NCBI RefSeq assembly: GCF_000422905.1
Contig: NZ_AUGY01000037.1
Location: 1-64,000 of the forward strand
DNA from: Paenibacillus alginolyticus DSM 5050 = NBRC 15375
GTDB lineage: Bacteria > Bacillota > Bacilli > Paenibacillales > NBRC-103111
Direction: 5' to 3'
Length of the DNA stretch: 64,000 nt
Position 1 is the stretch's first letter. Each line of letters opens with the position of its first letter. This document shows, one piece after another, positions 9,801 to 18,333 of this stretch. The notes under the pieces were generated by a model, which saw only the letters and a list, made by a program, of their open reading frames with translations, had not been told where the DNA came from and ran no database searches. The translations under genes were made by a program, and so were the position numbers.

Positions 9801-10767
9801 TCCGGCATCCGTGATGGTGAAGGAAACGGACAGCGAATTGACCGTAGCCGTCTCCGATCCGACGCAGCAGCAAAGCACGATTTCGCTTGAATTGAGCAAG
9901 GCAGGCTTAACGCTAGTTCGTGCCGATGACACGGTTGCAGTTTTGCAGACGATACCTTCCTTAAAGCTGAATGTTACAGTCACGGGATCTTTCGGCAAAA
10001 CACATGTCGTCACATTCAAGAAAGATACAGTTGCTCCAGTCACTGCAACTAACGCAAAGTCTGATTGGCAGCGTACTGCGCAAACGGTGACATTGACGGC
10101 GAGTGATGAAGGCAGCGGCGTGCAGAAGACGTTTTATAGTTTGGATGGTGGCGTCTTTGCGGAAGGGAACAACATCGTTGTTGCTGAAGACGGTGTACAT
10201 CAACTTCGCTACTATAGCGTTGACCAAGCTGGAAACCAAGAAACGACCAAAACGGAGGTAATCAAAATCGACTTAGTAGGTCCCGTTATCGCTCCTACCG
10301 TTACCATGGACGTCTATTGGACCGATGGCGGCAGCCTGCAATTCGATATCTCCGATCCGGTGAGCGGGGTGGCAAGCGAGTCTCTTCAGTTGGACGGTGT
10401 CCCAATAAGCCGCCCCTATACGTTTAGTCCGTTATCGCTCAGTATTGGTGAACATGCGGTGAAAGTAAAAGCGGTTGATGCTGCTGGGAACGAAACTACC
10501 GCATCATACTTGCTAAAAGTACGTATGGATGCTAACCATTTGGACGAAGCTGCTCGTTACGCTTACCAACAAAGCTGGATCACCAATCATGGCATATTGA
10601 ACAGCTTGCTATCGAAGATAGAAAATATTCAACGGAAAGATGATGACAATCAGAAGAAAAACGAATGGAAAGAACTGGAGAATCACATTCACGCACAATC
10701 CGGCAAAAAGATTGACGCCGTGTTTGCGGAACTTTTATTACAAGCCATCGCACAGTGTAAATCCTAG
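6856..10767 (+). CDS. Secreted multidomain polysaccharide lyase, family 8
   Basis: About 1303 residues from ATG 6856 (ribosome binding site GCGAGGTGAAG). Order: signal peptide; jelly-roll carbohydrate-binding-like domain (about 35-205); bacterial Ig-like group 2 domain (about 208-290); PL8 lyase (about 300-1050) with the alpha/alpha barrel and beta domains; two Ig-like domains with the SVDQAGN and AVDAAGNE signatures (about 1060-1220); and a helical C-terminal tail. PL8 hallmarks are visible: NWWDWEIGAPQ, DGSLVQHTNIAYTAGYG with the catalytic-region His, RGISRQSSG with the catalytic Arg, and LKGWYTGIGMTFLY. The family cleaves uronic-acid polysaccharides (hyaluronan, chondroitin, xanthan) by beta-elimination; which one cannot be told here. 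No LPXTG or SLH anchor is visible, so it is probably released or held by glycan binding. Confidence 0.93.
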   Translation: MRKVSMLLAVSLIFSMVGSYIPFYENAILKAEAAAVNQMTNGSFEQTTTTTDAAWSGVTSPVPVGWGLWIPTGSGKAPNKTVNVMLDGATYHEGSKSILFDAFATSRVSVNQSVTTVTAGKSYRLKVWVKTENVTGTGAYFRTQYYNTSKVGDGPASTKLLGTKDWTLQQVFMTIPAGVTKLVIEPFLETGKGKVWFDDISLEEYNGITGIALDQTAFSMAKNASVTITPTLTPANAADQTVVWSSSDPSVATVDSNGKVTGEGLGSATIMVSTPDGTIKAQCLVNVESAETIQSYSDLRLKWFGKLTGGTSYNTADPDIAANLTTLATSVTNVNSTGHWDTLNKAAGRTYLWNDLSSTTDSAQISSAFGRLKAMALAYSLQGSSLYQNVALRDDIISALDWMYANRYNETKNEYGNWWDWEIGAPQILNDTLVLMYANLTPVQINKFIKAVDRFVPDPKKRTLNNVTETGANLLDKALVVTMRGVIGNSSAKITQGLDSIGPEFVYTDHGDGVYKDGSLVQHTNIAYTAGYGAVWLNRAADMTFLLNGSPWPVTDPNVNHVYDWVSDTFEPVIYKGLFMDMVNGRGISRQSSGSARGTIVTLLRLAEGAPADVALSIKRMAKEWIQADTTYANYYEGLPIYELSLVKKLMNDASIQPRGELLKNQVFAGMDRVVHLREGYGFGLSLFSNRISAFEKGNNENLKGWYTGIGMTFLYDQDLTQYRNDFWPTVDSFRLPGTTTDGSGIGTTPVEWKSYMNPKTWVGGSSIDNLYGAAGIDFSLAQSTGSNLQGKKSWFMFDDEIVALGSGISNTIAGPQLVETIIDNRKLNDAGDNALTINGTVKSSQLGWSETMGDVKWAHLAGNAPGTDIGYYFPEASNVYGLREARTGAWKDINSGQSAVPITRNYVSLAFEHGATPSNASYSYVMLPHKNTADTALYSSAPDVEVLSNTTDVHAVREKKLGITAANFWNPASVDFISAQNPASVMVKETDSELTVAVSDPTQQQSTISLELSKAGLTLVRADDTVAVLQTIPSLKLNVTVTGSFGKTHVVTFKKDTVAPVTATNAKSDWQRTAQTVTLTASDEGSGVQKTFYSLDGGVFAEGNNIVVAEDGVHQLRYYSVDQAGNQETTKTEVIKIDLVGPVIAPTVTMDVYWTDGGSLQFDISDPVSGVASESLQLDGVPISRPYTFSPLSLSIGEHAVKVKAVDAAGNETTASYLLKVRMDANHLDEAARYAYQQSWITNHGILNSLLSKIENIQRKDDDNQKKNEWKELENHIHAQSGKKIDAVFAELLLQAIAQCKS

Positions 10768-10794
10768 CTACTGTTGAGATACGTAACCCGATTT

Positions 10795-10820
10795 TGTCTG
10801 ATTGGACGAAGTCGGGTTTT
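10795..10820 (+). terminator. Terminator after the PL8 lyase gene
   Basis: AACCCGA and TCGGGTT arms, with an inner GTC/GAC pair, followed by TTTT. Confidence 0.75.
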
Positions 10821-11185
10821 GTTTGATGTGAGGGTAAAGTAAAGCTTGCTACATCCTGATGTTTTGTTATCTGATCTGTTGGAGAAATGGGAATGGGGAT
10901 TAGGATGGTAAGTTGTATAACGTAGAGAGACTGGGCCTAGGTTCAGTAACTATGCAGGTGAGAACCCTGCTTGGGGGGATGTTGCAGAAACTACAACAAT
11001 TGCTGCCTAAATCTCGCCACTCTCCCTTTGGGCCCAATACAGGTAATTTTGCAACAAATGGGTTCGAAATGGCTGGTGATTTCAAAAAAACAAGAAAATA
11101 ATCAGACGTCCAACCAGATGTGCTATGATATTGTACATCTTGGGGTGAATCCCTAATCCATAACGTGATGCGAGGTCGAGTACAG
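10821..11185. other. Leader region before the histidine kinase gene
   Basis: No protein gene is convincing; three overlapping short frames here have no suitable ribosome binding sites. The region has local GC-rich hairpins (for example GCAGG-TGAGAAC-CCTGC near 10954-10970) and a possible -10 box (TATGAT, about 11124). No known riboswitch class is recognised. Confidence 0.35.
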
Positions 11186-12979
11186 ATGAGCCGATTCAGA
11201 AAACCATGGAGAACGTCTACTACGCTCTACATTCTGCTGTTTACGATGGTGGTGCTGCCAATATTGACGATTAGCACTACTATTCTTCAGGTGTACAAAA
11301 GAGATCTGCTGCAGCAAACAACTGACCGAACGCTCCAGACGCTTCATGCGGTGACGTACTCGATTGAGCAGGAAATTAGCAATGTCGTCAACTTTTCCGC
11401 AGCGGTTGGCATGGATTCGGAGGTGCTGGAGACAGCGACTTTACTGCACGAAACAGCCACGGACAATAGGCAGCCCTACTCCATCTCTTTATCAAAAGCA
11501 CTAGGAAAATACAGCTCTTCCATGTCAGGAAGGGTGCAGTCGATCAATTTCTTCTATAAAGACGGTGGCGTCTATTCGTACTTAAAAGATTTGGTTGTAG
11601 ATGACAACAGTTTACGTAAAATGGATTGGTACAAGGCAACGATCGCCGAACAGGATCACGTTCATTTCATTGGCAAACAAAAAGGCACGCTATACGATTC
11701 ACGGGAATCTACGAGCATTGTAACCACAATTGCGCCGAGTTATTTTCAAATGCTGCATAATATTGATTTCATTTATTTTGTGTTTAGTCGGGATCAATTC
11801 GAGAAAATGCTGTGGCAAAATCCAATCAGCGGATCTTCGGCATTCCGCATTGTAACGACGGATGGCGACGTTATCGCGTCCAGCTATAACTTACCAGCAA
11901 ACGAGCAAATGGATAATTCGCTAATCAGTCGCATCGACTCGCAGCGCGAGGGTAATTTCGTGGAAACGATCAATGGGCAGAAGATGATGGTTGCCTTTGC
12001 AACGGTGGACATTGCGAACTGGAAGATCGTATACCAAATTCCTTACAGCGAGTTAATGGCTAATTACAGCATTATCTATCGATTGGTCCTTATCGCGACC
12101 TTCGTCGTCATCGTTGTATTTCTGTTCATTTCTTTTTACCTTGTTCATAACTTAATGAAGCCTATCCATGTGTTAGTGGTGAAAATGTCGCGCGTCATGG
12201 ACGGGAATCTCAATGTGAAGATCGAAGCTTCTGGCAGTGCCGAAACGGTCACGCTAGGGCTCACGTTTAACCATATGATGGACCAAATCAAGCTGCTTAT
12301 TAATAAGACCGAACAGCAGGAGAAAGCGAAGCAGAAGGCGGAGTTCGCTGCGATGCAATCGCAAATTAATCCGCATTTTCTGATTAATACACTCAATTCC
12401 ATTAAACTGATGGCGATCATTAGCCGAGTTGACAACATCCGCAATATGACCCAGGCGCTGATTCGTTTGGTATCTTCCTCCTTCAATCGTGGAGGCAGTT
12501 TGACACTGCTTGCCGATGAAGTTGAGAACTTGAAACAGTACATTTTCATTATGGAAACGCGTTATGGCAATAAATTTGAGGTGAAATGGGAAGTTGATGA
12601 AACAGCAATGTCGCTCTACATTCTGAAGCTGCTGCTTCAACCGATTCTTGAAAATGCAATTACACATGGTTTGGTTAGTAAAGAAACGAATGGAACGATT
12701 ACGATTGGTATCCACAAGGTGGGCGAACAGCTTTGCATTGTTATCGCAGATGATGGCGTAGGCATCCCGGACGAGCAGATCGAGAAGCTGCAGGACCCTG
12801 ACCAGGATTATACGTTCAGCGGCATGGGCATTCTTAACGTACATCATCGCATTGTGCTGCATTACGGACAAGACTATGGCGTAACGATAAAGCGGTTGGA
12901 ACCGTCTGGCACGAAGGTGGAAATTATACTTCCAATCATCCGAAGTCAGGAAGAAAATCAAATCGTTAGTTCAAAATAG
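11186..12979 (+). CDS. YesM-type sensor histidine kinase
   Basis: About 597 residues from ATG 11186 (AGGTCGAG upstream; the GTG at 11165 is an alternative). A membrane helix (about 14-36) precedes an extracellular double-Cache-like sensor region, a second helix (about 292-314) and a HAMP segment. The His_kinase domain carries the phospho-acceptor in INPHFLINTLNS (His about 397), and the ATPase domain has the N box QPILENAITHGL and the G boxes DDGVGIP and SGMGILNVHHRI. This is the LytS/YesM kinase family, which pairs with YesN-type AraC response regulators. The matching regulator is at 16385, on the other side of the importer genes, so the four intervening kilobases are the probable target and partner. 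Confidence 0.9.
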   Translation: MSRFRKPWRTSTTLYILLFTMVVLPILTISTTILQVYKRDLLQQTTDRTLQTLHAVTYSIEQEISNVVNFSAAVGMDSEVLETATLLHETATDNRQPYSISLSKALGKYSSSMSGRVQSINFFYKDGGVYSYLKDLVVDDNSLRKMDWYKATIAEQDHVHFIGKQKGTLYDSRESTSIVTTIAPSYFQMLHNIDFIYFVFSRDQFEKMLWQNPISGSSAFRIVTTDGDVIASSYNLPANEQMDNSLISRIDSQREGNFVETINGQKMMVAFATVDIANWKIVYQIPYSELMANYSIIYRLVLIATFVVIVVFLFISFYLVHNLMKPIHVLVVKMSRVMDGNLNVKIEASGSAETVTLGLTFNHMMDQIKLLINKTEQQEKAKQKAEFAAMQSQINPHFLINTLNSIKLMAIISRVDNIRNMTQALIRLVSSSFNRGGSLTLLADEVENLKQYIFIMETRYGNKFEVKWEVDETAMSLYILKLLLQPILENAITHGLVSKETNGTITIGIHKVGEQLCIVIADDGVGIPDEQIEKLQDPDQDYTFSGMGILNVHHRIVLHYGQDYGVTIKRLEPSGTKVEIILPIIRSQEENQIVSSK

Positions 12980-13021
12980 ATCAAGGAATGGGCAAAATCG
13001 ATCATTCGGCTGCGTTAAACA

Positions 13022-13062
13022 ATCGATTATGATAAATATAAGATACAAATAACCTAATCGAT
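13022..13062. promoter_or_regulatory. Inverted repeat upstream of the binding-protein gene
   Basis: ATCGATTA (13022-13029) and TAATCGAT (13055-13062) are exact inverted copies 33 bp apart centre to centre, just before the ribosome binding site GTGGGGGG of the gene at 13084. The spacing of about three helical turns suits a regulator that binds on one face, possibly the AraC-type response regulator at 16385. The role is inferred only from position. Confidence 0.35.
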
Positions 13063-13083
13063 ATCAAGTGGGGGGTCAATTCG

Positions 13084-14400
13084 ATGAAGAAGAGAAAATG
13101 GGCAAGTTCTTTAGCGTTGGTTAGTTTAGTAGCCATGACGGCTTTGACAGGATGCGGCGGTACAAAGCCTGCATCAACACCGGCAAGCACAGCGCCAGAA
13201 GCGACGAAAGCAACGGCACAGACGGCTAAACCAGCTCAACCGGTGAAACTGAAGCTCGCCATGTGGGACACGAAAGTTGATTTTGAGTATTGGACAGAGA
13301 AGGCGAAAGAGTATACCAAGCTTAAGCCGAATGTAACCGTTGAAGTGGAAAAGGTGCCTGACAACGGAGGGCAATACTTGAAGGTAAGATTGGCGGCAAA
13401 TGATTTGCCTGATCTGATGTATTTGAAGCCGAACCACATGCAAATTTACAAGCAAGCGCTGCTGCCTCTGGATGATTTGAATGCGGCCAAAAACAATAAG
13501 TTTCCGACTAAAATTGATGGCAAAGTATTAGGTCTTCCATTGATCTCGTTCTCTGAATTTGTTTATTTCCATCCAAGTATTTTCAAAGAGTTGAGCTTGG
13601 AAATTCCGAAAACGTTTCCAGAATTCATCACTACAATGGATAAGATTAAAACGAATGGCAAATACACACCAATTTCCATCGGTGCCAAAGATGATTGGAC
13701 ATTCTATCCATTGATGGAGTTCGGCCCGCATATTTTATCTGGCGATGAGAACTATTTGGCGAACTTGGCCAAAAATCCTGCGCCATTTGGAGATAGCAGC
13801 AACTTTGATAAAGTAGGTAAGGCGATCAAGGTAATTGCTGATAAGAAATACGCAGGTCCTGATGCGCTGTCTGTTTCGTTCGACCAGTCTACGCAGTCCT
13901 TCGAAGGGAAGAAGTCAGCTATGATTGCGCTTGGACAGTGGTACTATCCTTCTTACATGGAGAAAGTGACGACGGATGATGATCTGGGCGTGTTCCCGCT
14001 TCCTTTCCGCGAGTCGACAAGCAGCGATCTTTCTTCGATGATGATGTCCGATATGAACATCGGTATTAACAAAAATACCAAAAACGTCGAAGAAGCCAAA
14101 GCATTCTTGGATTGGATGTTCAGCAAAGACGTCTACTCAGGTTTAGTCAATAAAGTACAACAATTTTCCACGGTTAATGGCATCACTTCGGATCTTCCGT
14201 TCTTCAACAAATGGATAACAGCTAATCCTTCTAAACCGTTTGTTTATTATGGAACAGATGAGGCTTATGCAAAAGTGAGCGCTGCTGCACAATTCGATCC
14301 GAAGAAAGCCGCACAAAGCATTTTTGCCGGTAAACCGATCGATGGGATTGAAAAAGAATTAAATGATAAGTGGAAGAAAGCGATCGATTCAACGAAGTAA
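13084..14400 (+). CDS. Extracellular sugar-binding lipoprotein of ABC importer
   Basis: 438 residues. The signal peptide ends LTGC (Cys 24), followed by a Thr/Ala/Pro-rich tether and a family-1 solute-binding fold. The sequence KLKLAMWDTKVDFEYW at the start of the mature domain and the WMFSKDVY region near the C-terminus are typical of carbohydrate-binding lipoproteins. It is shorter than the LipO-type proteins at 5156 and 39749 and belongs to a different subfamily (MalE/UgpB-like). It lies between its kinase and two permeases, separated from the permeases by a stable hairpin, an arrangement that usually keeps binding protein more abundant than permease. The ligand is unknown. Confidence 0.88.
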   Translation: MKKRKWASSLALVSLVAMTALTGCGGTKPASTPASTAPEATKATAQTAKPAQPVKLKLAMWDTKVDFEYWTEKAKEYTKLKPNVTVEVEKVPDNGGQYLKVRLAANDLPDLMYLKPNHMQIYKQALLPLDDLNAAKNNKFPTKIDGKVLGLPLISFSEFVYFHPSIFKELSLEIPKTFPEFITTMDKIKTNGKYTPISIGAKDDWTFYPLMEFGPHILSGDENYLANLAKNPAPFGDSSNFDKVGKAIKVIADKKYAGPDALSVSFDQSTQSFEGKKSAMIALGQWYYPSYMEKVTTDDDLGVFPLPFRESTSSDLSSMMMSDMNIGINKNTKNVEEAKAFLDWMFSKDVYSGLVNKVQQFSTVNGITSDLPFFNKWITANPSKPFVYYGTDEAYAKVSAAAQFDPKKAAQSIFAGKPIDGIEKELNDKWKKAIDSTK

Positions 14401-14410
14401 TGACGATAGA

Positions 14411-14446
14411 GGGTACTATTTGAGCGAGACGGAATAGTACCCTTTT
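14411..14446 (+). terminator. Intercistronic hairpin between binding protein and permease
   Basis: Perfect 10-bp stem GGGTACTATT / AATAGTACCC with a 12-base loop, followed by TTTT. It is probably a partial terminator or mRNA-stabilising stem that sets binding-protein to permease ratios. Confidence 0.75.
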
Positions 14447-14477
14447 CCTATCAATAGAGATTTAGGGGTGAGTGGAG

Positions 14478-15359
14478 ATGAGTTATAGCTTACAGAAAAA
14501 AGTTATCATTTGGTCGTTCTTGTTCATACCGGTTGCGCTCATGCTCTTGTTCCTCATCTATCCCACGCTTCAATTGTTTCGTTACAGCATAACGAATTGG
14601 GACGGATACAGTGAGAGTTTGAAGTACATCGGGTTTGATAACTATAAAAAACTGATTTTTGATTTTCCGGATGCCTGGAAAGCTATTGGCAACAATGGCA
14701 TATACTTTATCGTTCATCTGCTGTTCATTCCTATTGAAGTGATGACAGCGGTGCTGCTCAATCGCACGATACGCGGAAGTTCGTTTTTTCGTTTTACGGT
14801 GCTTATGCCTTACATTATTAATGGTATTGCCGTTGCTTATATGTTCAGCTACATCTATAACCCTGTGAATGGGCCGCTCAACGAACTACTCAAATGGATG
14901 GGACTGGAGTCGCTCATTACCGGTTGGTTAAGTAACTTGAGTATCGTAAATTACTCGCTGGTCGCTGTTTCTCTATGGCGCTTCAGCGGTGTTCATATCA
15001 TCCTCATTCTGGCGGGCTTGCAATCGATTCCGACTGATCTATATGAAGCTGCCAAAATGGATGGCGCTGGTTTTTGGACGCAGCTCCGCCATATTACCTT
15101 GCCTGGCATTCGGCGTGTGATGGAAATCATTTTGTTCCTGAACATCTCCGGCGCGCTGCTGCAGTACGATATCCCCTATGTAATGACAGGCGGCGGACCT
15201 GGAACAGCCAGTTCTACTTTTGGTTTGTTTTCCTTGCAAACAGCGTTTACCTATAACAATTACGGTCTTGCTTCGGCCATGGCGGTCAGTCTTTTGATCT
15301 TGATCATCTGCTTCTCGTCTATACAAAATTGGATCATTAAAGATAGGAGCGAGTCTTAA
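14478..15359 (+). CDS. ABC sugar importer permease, UgpA/MalF type
   Basis: About 293 residues from ATG 14478 (AGGGGTGAGTGGAG upstream). Six predicted membrane helices and the EAA loop LYEAAKMDGAGFWTQL (about residues 192-207). VMTGGGPGTASSTFG, just after the loop, is the signature of the MalF/UgpA group. Its TAA stop overlaps the ATG of the next permease. It forms the import channel together with that gene. Confidence 0.9.
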   Translation: MSYSLQKKVIIWSFLFIPVALMLLFLIYPTLQLFRYSITNWDGYSESLKYIGFDNYKKLIFDFPDAWKAIGNNGIYFIVHLLFIPIEVMTAVLLNRTIRGSSFFRFTVLMPYIINGIAVAYMFSYIYNPVNGPLNELLKWMGLESLITGWLSNLSIVNYSLVAVSLWRFSGVHIILILAGLQSIPTDLYEAAKMDGAGFWTQLRHITLPGIRRVMEIILFLNISGALLQYDIPYVMTGGGPGTASSTFGLFSLQTAFTYNNYGLASAMAVSLLILIICFSSIQNWIIKDRSES

Positions 15360-16210
15360 TGGAAGTCATACTTACCGAGAGCAAACGCCAATTGCTCAGT
15401 AATGTCCTGTACTATATATTTTTTATAGCGATGTGCTTGATTGTGTTCATTCCGGTTCTACTTGTCGTATTCGGCTCGCTGAAGACAAATGCAGAGCTGG
15501 GGGCGACATCACCTTTCTCGCTGCCAAGCAATTTCTTGCATTTCGAGAATTTTGTAAAAGCCGTTGGCGAAGGCCACATTCTGCTTGGTTTACGCAACAC
15601 CTTGGTGCTGGTCGTTGTTAGTATGGCTGGTAATGCCCTGCTCGGCACGATGACGGCATTTGTGCTCAACCGTTTTGATTTTAAGCTGAAAAAAATGGTG
15701 CTGCTGCTGTTCATGGTTTCGATGATCATTCCGACATACACGACGGAGATCGCACGTTTTCAGCTGATTCACTCCTTGGGTCTGTACAATACATTGGGTG
15801 CTCCGCTGCTCATTTATGTAGGGACGGACATTATGCAAATCTACATTTACATCCAGTTCTTGGAAAAAATATCGGCCCAGTTAGATGAAAGCGCGATGAT
15901 GGATGGTGCATCGTATTTCCGCATTTTCCGCTCGATTATTTTCCCGCTGCTGCTGCCGGCGACCGCTACGCTTGGGATTCTTAAGAGCGTAACCATTATG
16001 AACGATATTTATGTGCAAAACTTATATATGCCAAAAAAGGAGCTTGCAACTTTGCCGACGGCTCTGATGGCTTTTGTCGGTCAGCGGAGTTCAGATCTGG
16101 TGGCGCTCTGTGCAGGTATTATCCTAGTGCTGCTTCCCAGTATGCTGTTTTACATCGTGTTCCAACGCTACATCTTTAGAGGATTGATGGACGGAGCCAT
16201 CAAAGGTTAG
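15359..16210 (+). CDS. ABC sugar importer permease, UgpE/MalG type
   Basis: 283 residues with six predicted helices and the EAA-like loop LDESAMMDGASYFRIF around residues 174-189. The start ATG overlaps the preceding stop (TAATG), so the two are translationally coupled. The C-terminal FRGLMDGAIKG is typical of MalG-group proteins. No ATPase is encoded nearby; a shared one elsewhere is inferred. Confidence 0.9.
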   Translation: MEVILTESKRQLLSNVLYYIFFIAMCLIVFIPVLLVVFGSLKTNAELGATSPFSLPSNFLHFENFVKAVGEGHILLGLRNTLVLVVVSMAGNALLGTMTAFVLNRFDFKLKKMVLLLFMVSMIIPTYTTEIARFQLIHSLGLYNTLGAPLLIYVGTDIMQIYIYIQFLEKISAQLDESAMMDGASYFRIFRSIIFPLLLPATATLGILKSVTIMNDIYVQNLYMPKKELATLPTALMAFVGQRSSDLVALCAGIILVLLPSMLFYIVFQRYIFRGLMDGAIKG

Positions 16211-16218
16211 CTGCTTGG

Positions 16219-16375
16219 CAGACGAACTTCAATATGAGGGATGTCTTGAGTGACGATTGGGATCAGGAGTTGAGGAATGTTTCTATAGCAAATGATAATT
16301 GCTCGGTAATGTTTTGTATTATATAATTTTTTTACATCGCAAAGGCACTTAGACAGACGAATTTCTATATGAGGG
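16219..16375 (+). repeat. Duplicated 22-bp element before the response regulator
   Basis: Copies at 16219-16240 and 16354-16375 agree at 20 of 22 positions (core CAGACGAA, then TTC, then ATATGAGGG) and lie 135 bp apart. The second copy supplies the ribosome binding site of the response regulator gene at 16385; the first sits just after the permease stop with no gene start behind it. A local duplication of the leader, or of a regulator site, is likely. Confidence 0.6.
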
Positions 16376-16384
16376 GTAACTACC

Positions 16385-18031
16385 ATGTACAAGATGATGA
16401 TCGTTGATGATGAACCGTTAGTTCGATTGGCCATGCATCATTTGATCGATTGGCAAGCTCTCCATATTAAAATTGTGTGCGAAGCGGGTGACGGTGTAGA
16501 AGGTCTAGCGCTTCTTAAGACCCGTAGTGATGTTGACTTGCTGCTCGTCGATATCCAAATGCCCCGAATGAACGGCATCGAGTTATTAAAGGCATTGAAT
16601 GACCCAGGTTTACCGAAGCGTCCGATTCCGATTATTTTGAGTGCCTATAGTGATTACAGCTATGTGAGGGAAGCTTTCCTGCTCGGTGCGATGGACTACA
16701 TCGTCAAGGTAGACATGGATGAGGAGCATATCATACCTGTTATTACTAAAGCCGTCGAGGAGTTAATGCGGTTAGGTGACGTATCAATTAGGGAAGAGAT
16801 GGGGCAAGCGGAAAAGCAGCTAGTCCAACAATCGGATAAGGATGCGTTATTACATAGGCTTCTAGACTTCGATCCAAAGGAAGACACGGGTTTGTTCGAA
16901 CAATGGCTGTTATCAGCGAACGGTTTGTTAAATGAAACAAACGAGATTGCGATTGTCATTCAAATCGCACGAGGTATCGATACGACGAAGCTGCATGGTT
17001 TCATCCAACAAACGATCCAGTCTGTTCTCCATGAAATGTCCATTTTGCATGAAATGGTTCGACGGGAGGCTGGCGAATACGTCTTATTGTGTGCGTTCCC
17101 GCATGATCGCAGCGAATCGGCGATTCGGGCCCACATTCATAGTCTGCTAACGATGGTCCAGACTCGCCTGCTGCAATATGTGAACGCCTCCATTTCAGTA
17201 GGCATAAGCGATTTGGCAAATGGCTGCAGGCATTGGCCTCGCCTATACCAGCAGGCTAAGCAGTTGGCAGCGAAAAGTTATTTTGCCGGCTTGGGTAAGC
17301 TGTTTTATCGGGAGTCGGCGACCCAAAGTTCAGGAGTGAAAGACAAAGGGGACCATGCGTTGTGGGATGACTTGAAAGCAGGGAGGCTTGTTCTGCTTCA
17401 GGTAATGAAGCATCCTGATGAGAGTCAGTGGATTCTCGAGTATGAGCTATTGGAAAAGCGATTACATCATGCGAGTCAGGAACCGCCGGACAGGTTGCGA
17501 GCTTTCTTCGTCGATGTGTTGTGGGAGCTCGGCGCTGTTCTCTATGCCAAAGGCATACGTTTGGAGGAGGTACAGCCTACTTCTCACAATCCATTTGATG
17601 AAATTAAACAGATGGAGACGCTGGAGGAAACGCAGCAGTATGTCAAACAGCTATTACAGCGAGCTCATTCCGCTATTCACGGGAATAGCCTTATGAACGC
17701 AGTGCGTTATAGTCCTTCTATTGCCAATGCAAAGAAATTCCTCGATTTGCATTATCGTGAGGAAATTAACCAGTCGCTCATTAGTGAGATGGTGGGCGTG
17801 AGCGAAAGCTACTTGAGCAAGCAGTTCGTCAAAGAAGTCGGCTGCAATTTCATCCACTATTTAACGAAGCTGCGTATCGAAGAGGCGAAGCAACTGCTCG
17901 AAAAGGGGATCAAAATTTCCGATATTTCGGAGAGAATCGGATACCTCAACCCCGAGCATTTCAGCCGGATTTTCAAAAAAATGACGGGTTTTAGTCCGAA
18001 GGCTTATCGGGAGAGTTTGGGGAGAGAGTAG
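16385..18031 (+). CDS. YesN-type response regulator with AraC DNA-binding domain
   Basis: 548 residues. The receiver domain (1-120) has the acidic pair VDDEP, the phosphorylation site LLVDIQMPRMNG (Asp about 56) and the conserved Lys in DYIVKVD. A long middle region links to a C-terminal AraC double helix-turn-helix (about 445-545; INQSLISEMVGVSESYLSKQ and ISDISERIGYLNPEHFSRIF). The family works with YesM-type kinases, here the gene at 11186, and normally activates adjacent importer and glycan-degradation genes. It is unusual in being separated from its kinase by the three importer genes. The start ATG 16385 follows ATGAGGGGT. Confidence 0.92.
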   Translation: MYKMMIVDDEPLVRLAMHHLIDWQALHIKIVCEAGDGVEGLALLKTRSDVDLLLVDIQMPRMNGIELLKALNDPGLPKRPIPIILSAYSDYSYVREAFLLGAMDYIVKVDMDEEHIIPVITKAVEELMRLGDVSIREEMGQAEKQLVQQSDKDALLHRLLDFDPKEDTGLFEQWLLSANGLLNETNEIAIVIQIARGIDTTKLHGFIQQTIQSVLHEMSILHEMVRREAGEYVLLCAFPHDRSESAIRAHIHSLLTMVQTRLLQYVNASISVGISDLANGCRHWPRLYQQAKQLAAKSYFAGLGKLFYRESATQSSGVKDKGDHALWDDLKAGRLVLLQVMKHPDESQWILEYELLEKRLHHASQEPPDRLRAFFVDVLWELGAVLYAKGIRLEEVQPTSHNPFDEIKQMETLEETQQYVKQLLQRAHSAIHGNSLMNAVRYSPSIANAKKFLDLHYREEINQSLISEMVGVSESYLSKQFVKEVGCNFIHYLTKLRIEEAKQLLEKGIKISDISERIGYLNPEHFSRIFKKMTGFSPKAYRESLGRE

Positions 18032-18077
18032 TCGTTCAGCAGCTTGTGAAGGGTTTTGGATATAGCGGTTACCCATG

Positions 18078-18190
18078 TTGTATTGTATACAACAATCCGA
18101 ACTCATAAAGACTATTTTGCAACTTGAAGTTGCAGTTCGTACAACATTTAGAGCCGAATTGTTGTACATTCTGCAACATCGTTCAACAGA
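18078..18190. repeat. Cluster of TTGTTGTA/TACAACAA palindromic elements
   Basis: Several inverted motifs are packed in about 110 bp, such as GTTGTAT-TGT-ATACAAC, AACTTGAAGTT and GTACAACA...TTGTTGTAC. The same motif family recurs at 51172-51341, which suggests a dispersed intergenic repeat and not an operator. The surrounding interval 18032-18333 has no other feature apart from the ribosome binding site of the next gene. Confidence 0.55.
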
Positions 18191-18333
18191 GAAGAGGTTG
18201 TCTCCAAAACCAGTAAATGGTAGAAGAGCAGCCTCTTATTTTAATTATGGCATTATTAAGACACTCGATTATAACGTAAAATTCAATTAATATGTAATAT
18301 AGGGGAATTCCAATTACAAAGGGGACACAACAC

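Noticed and set aside
10900-11156. Short frames of about 61 codons in both directions before the histidine kinase
   Set aside because: No ribosome binding sites, mutual overlap and no recognisable composition.
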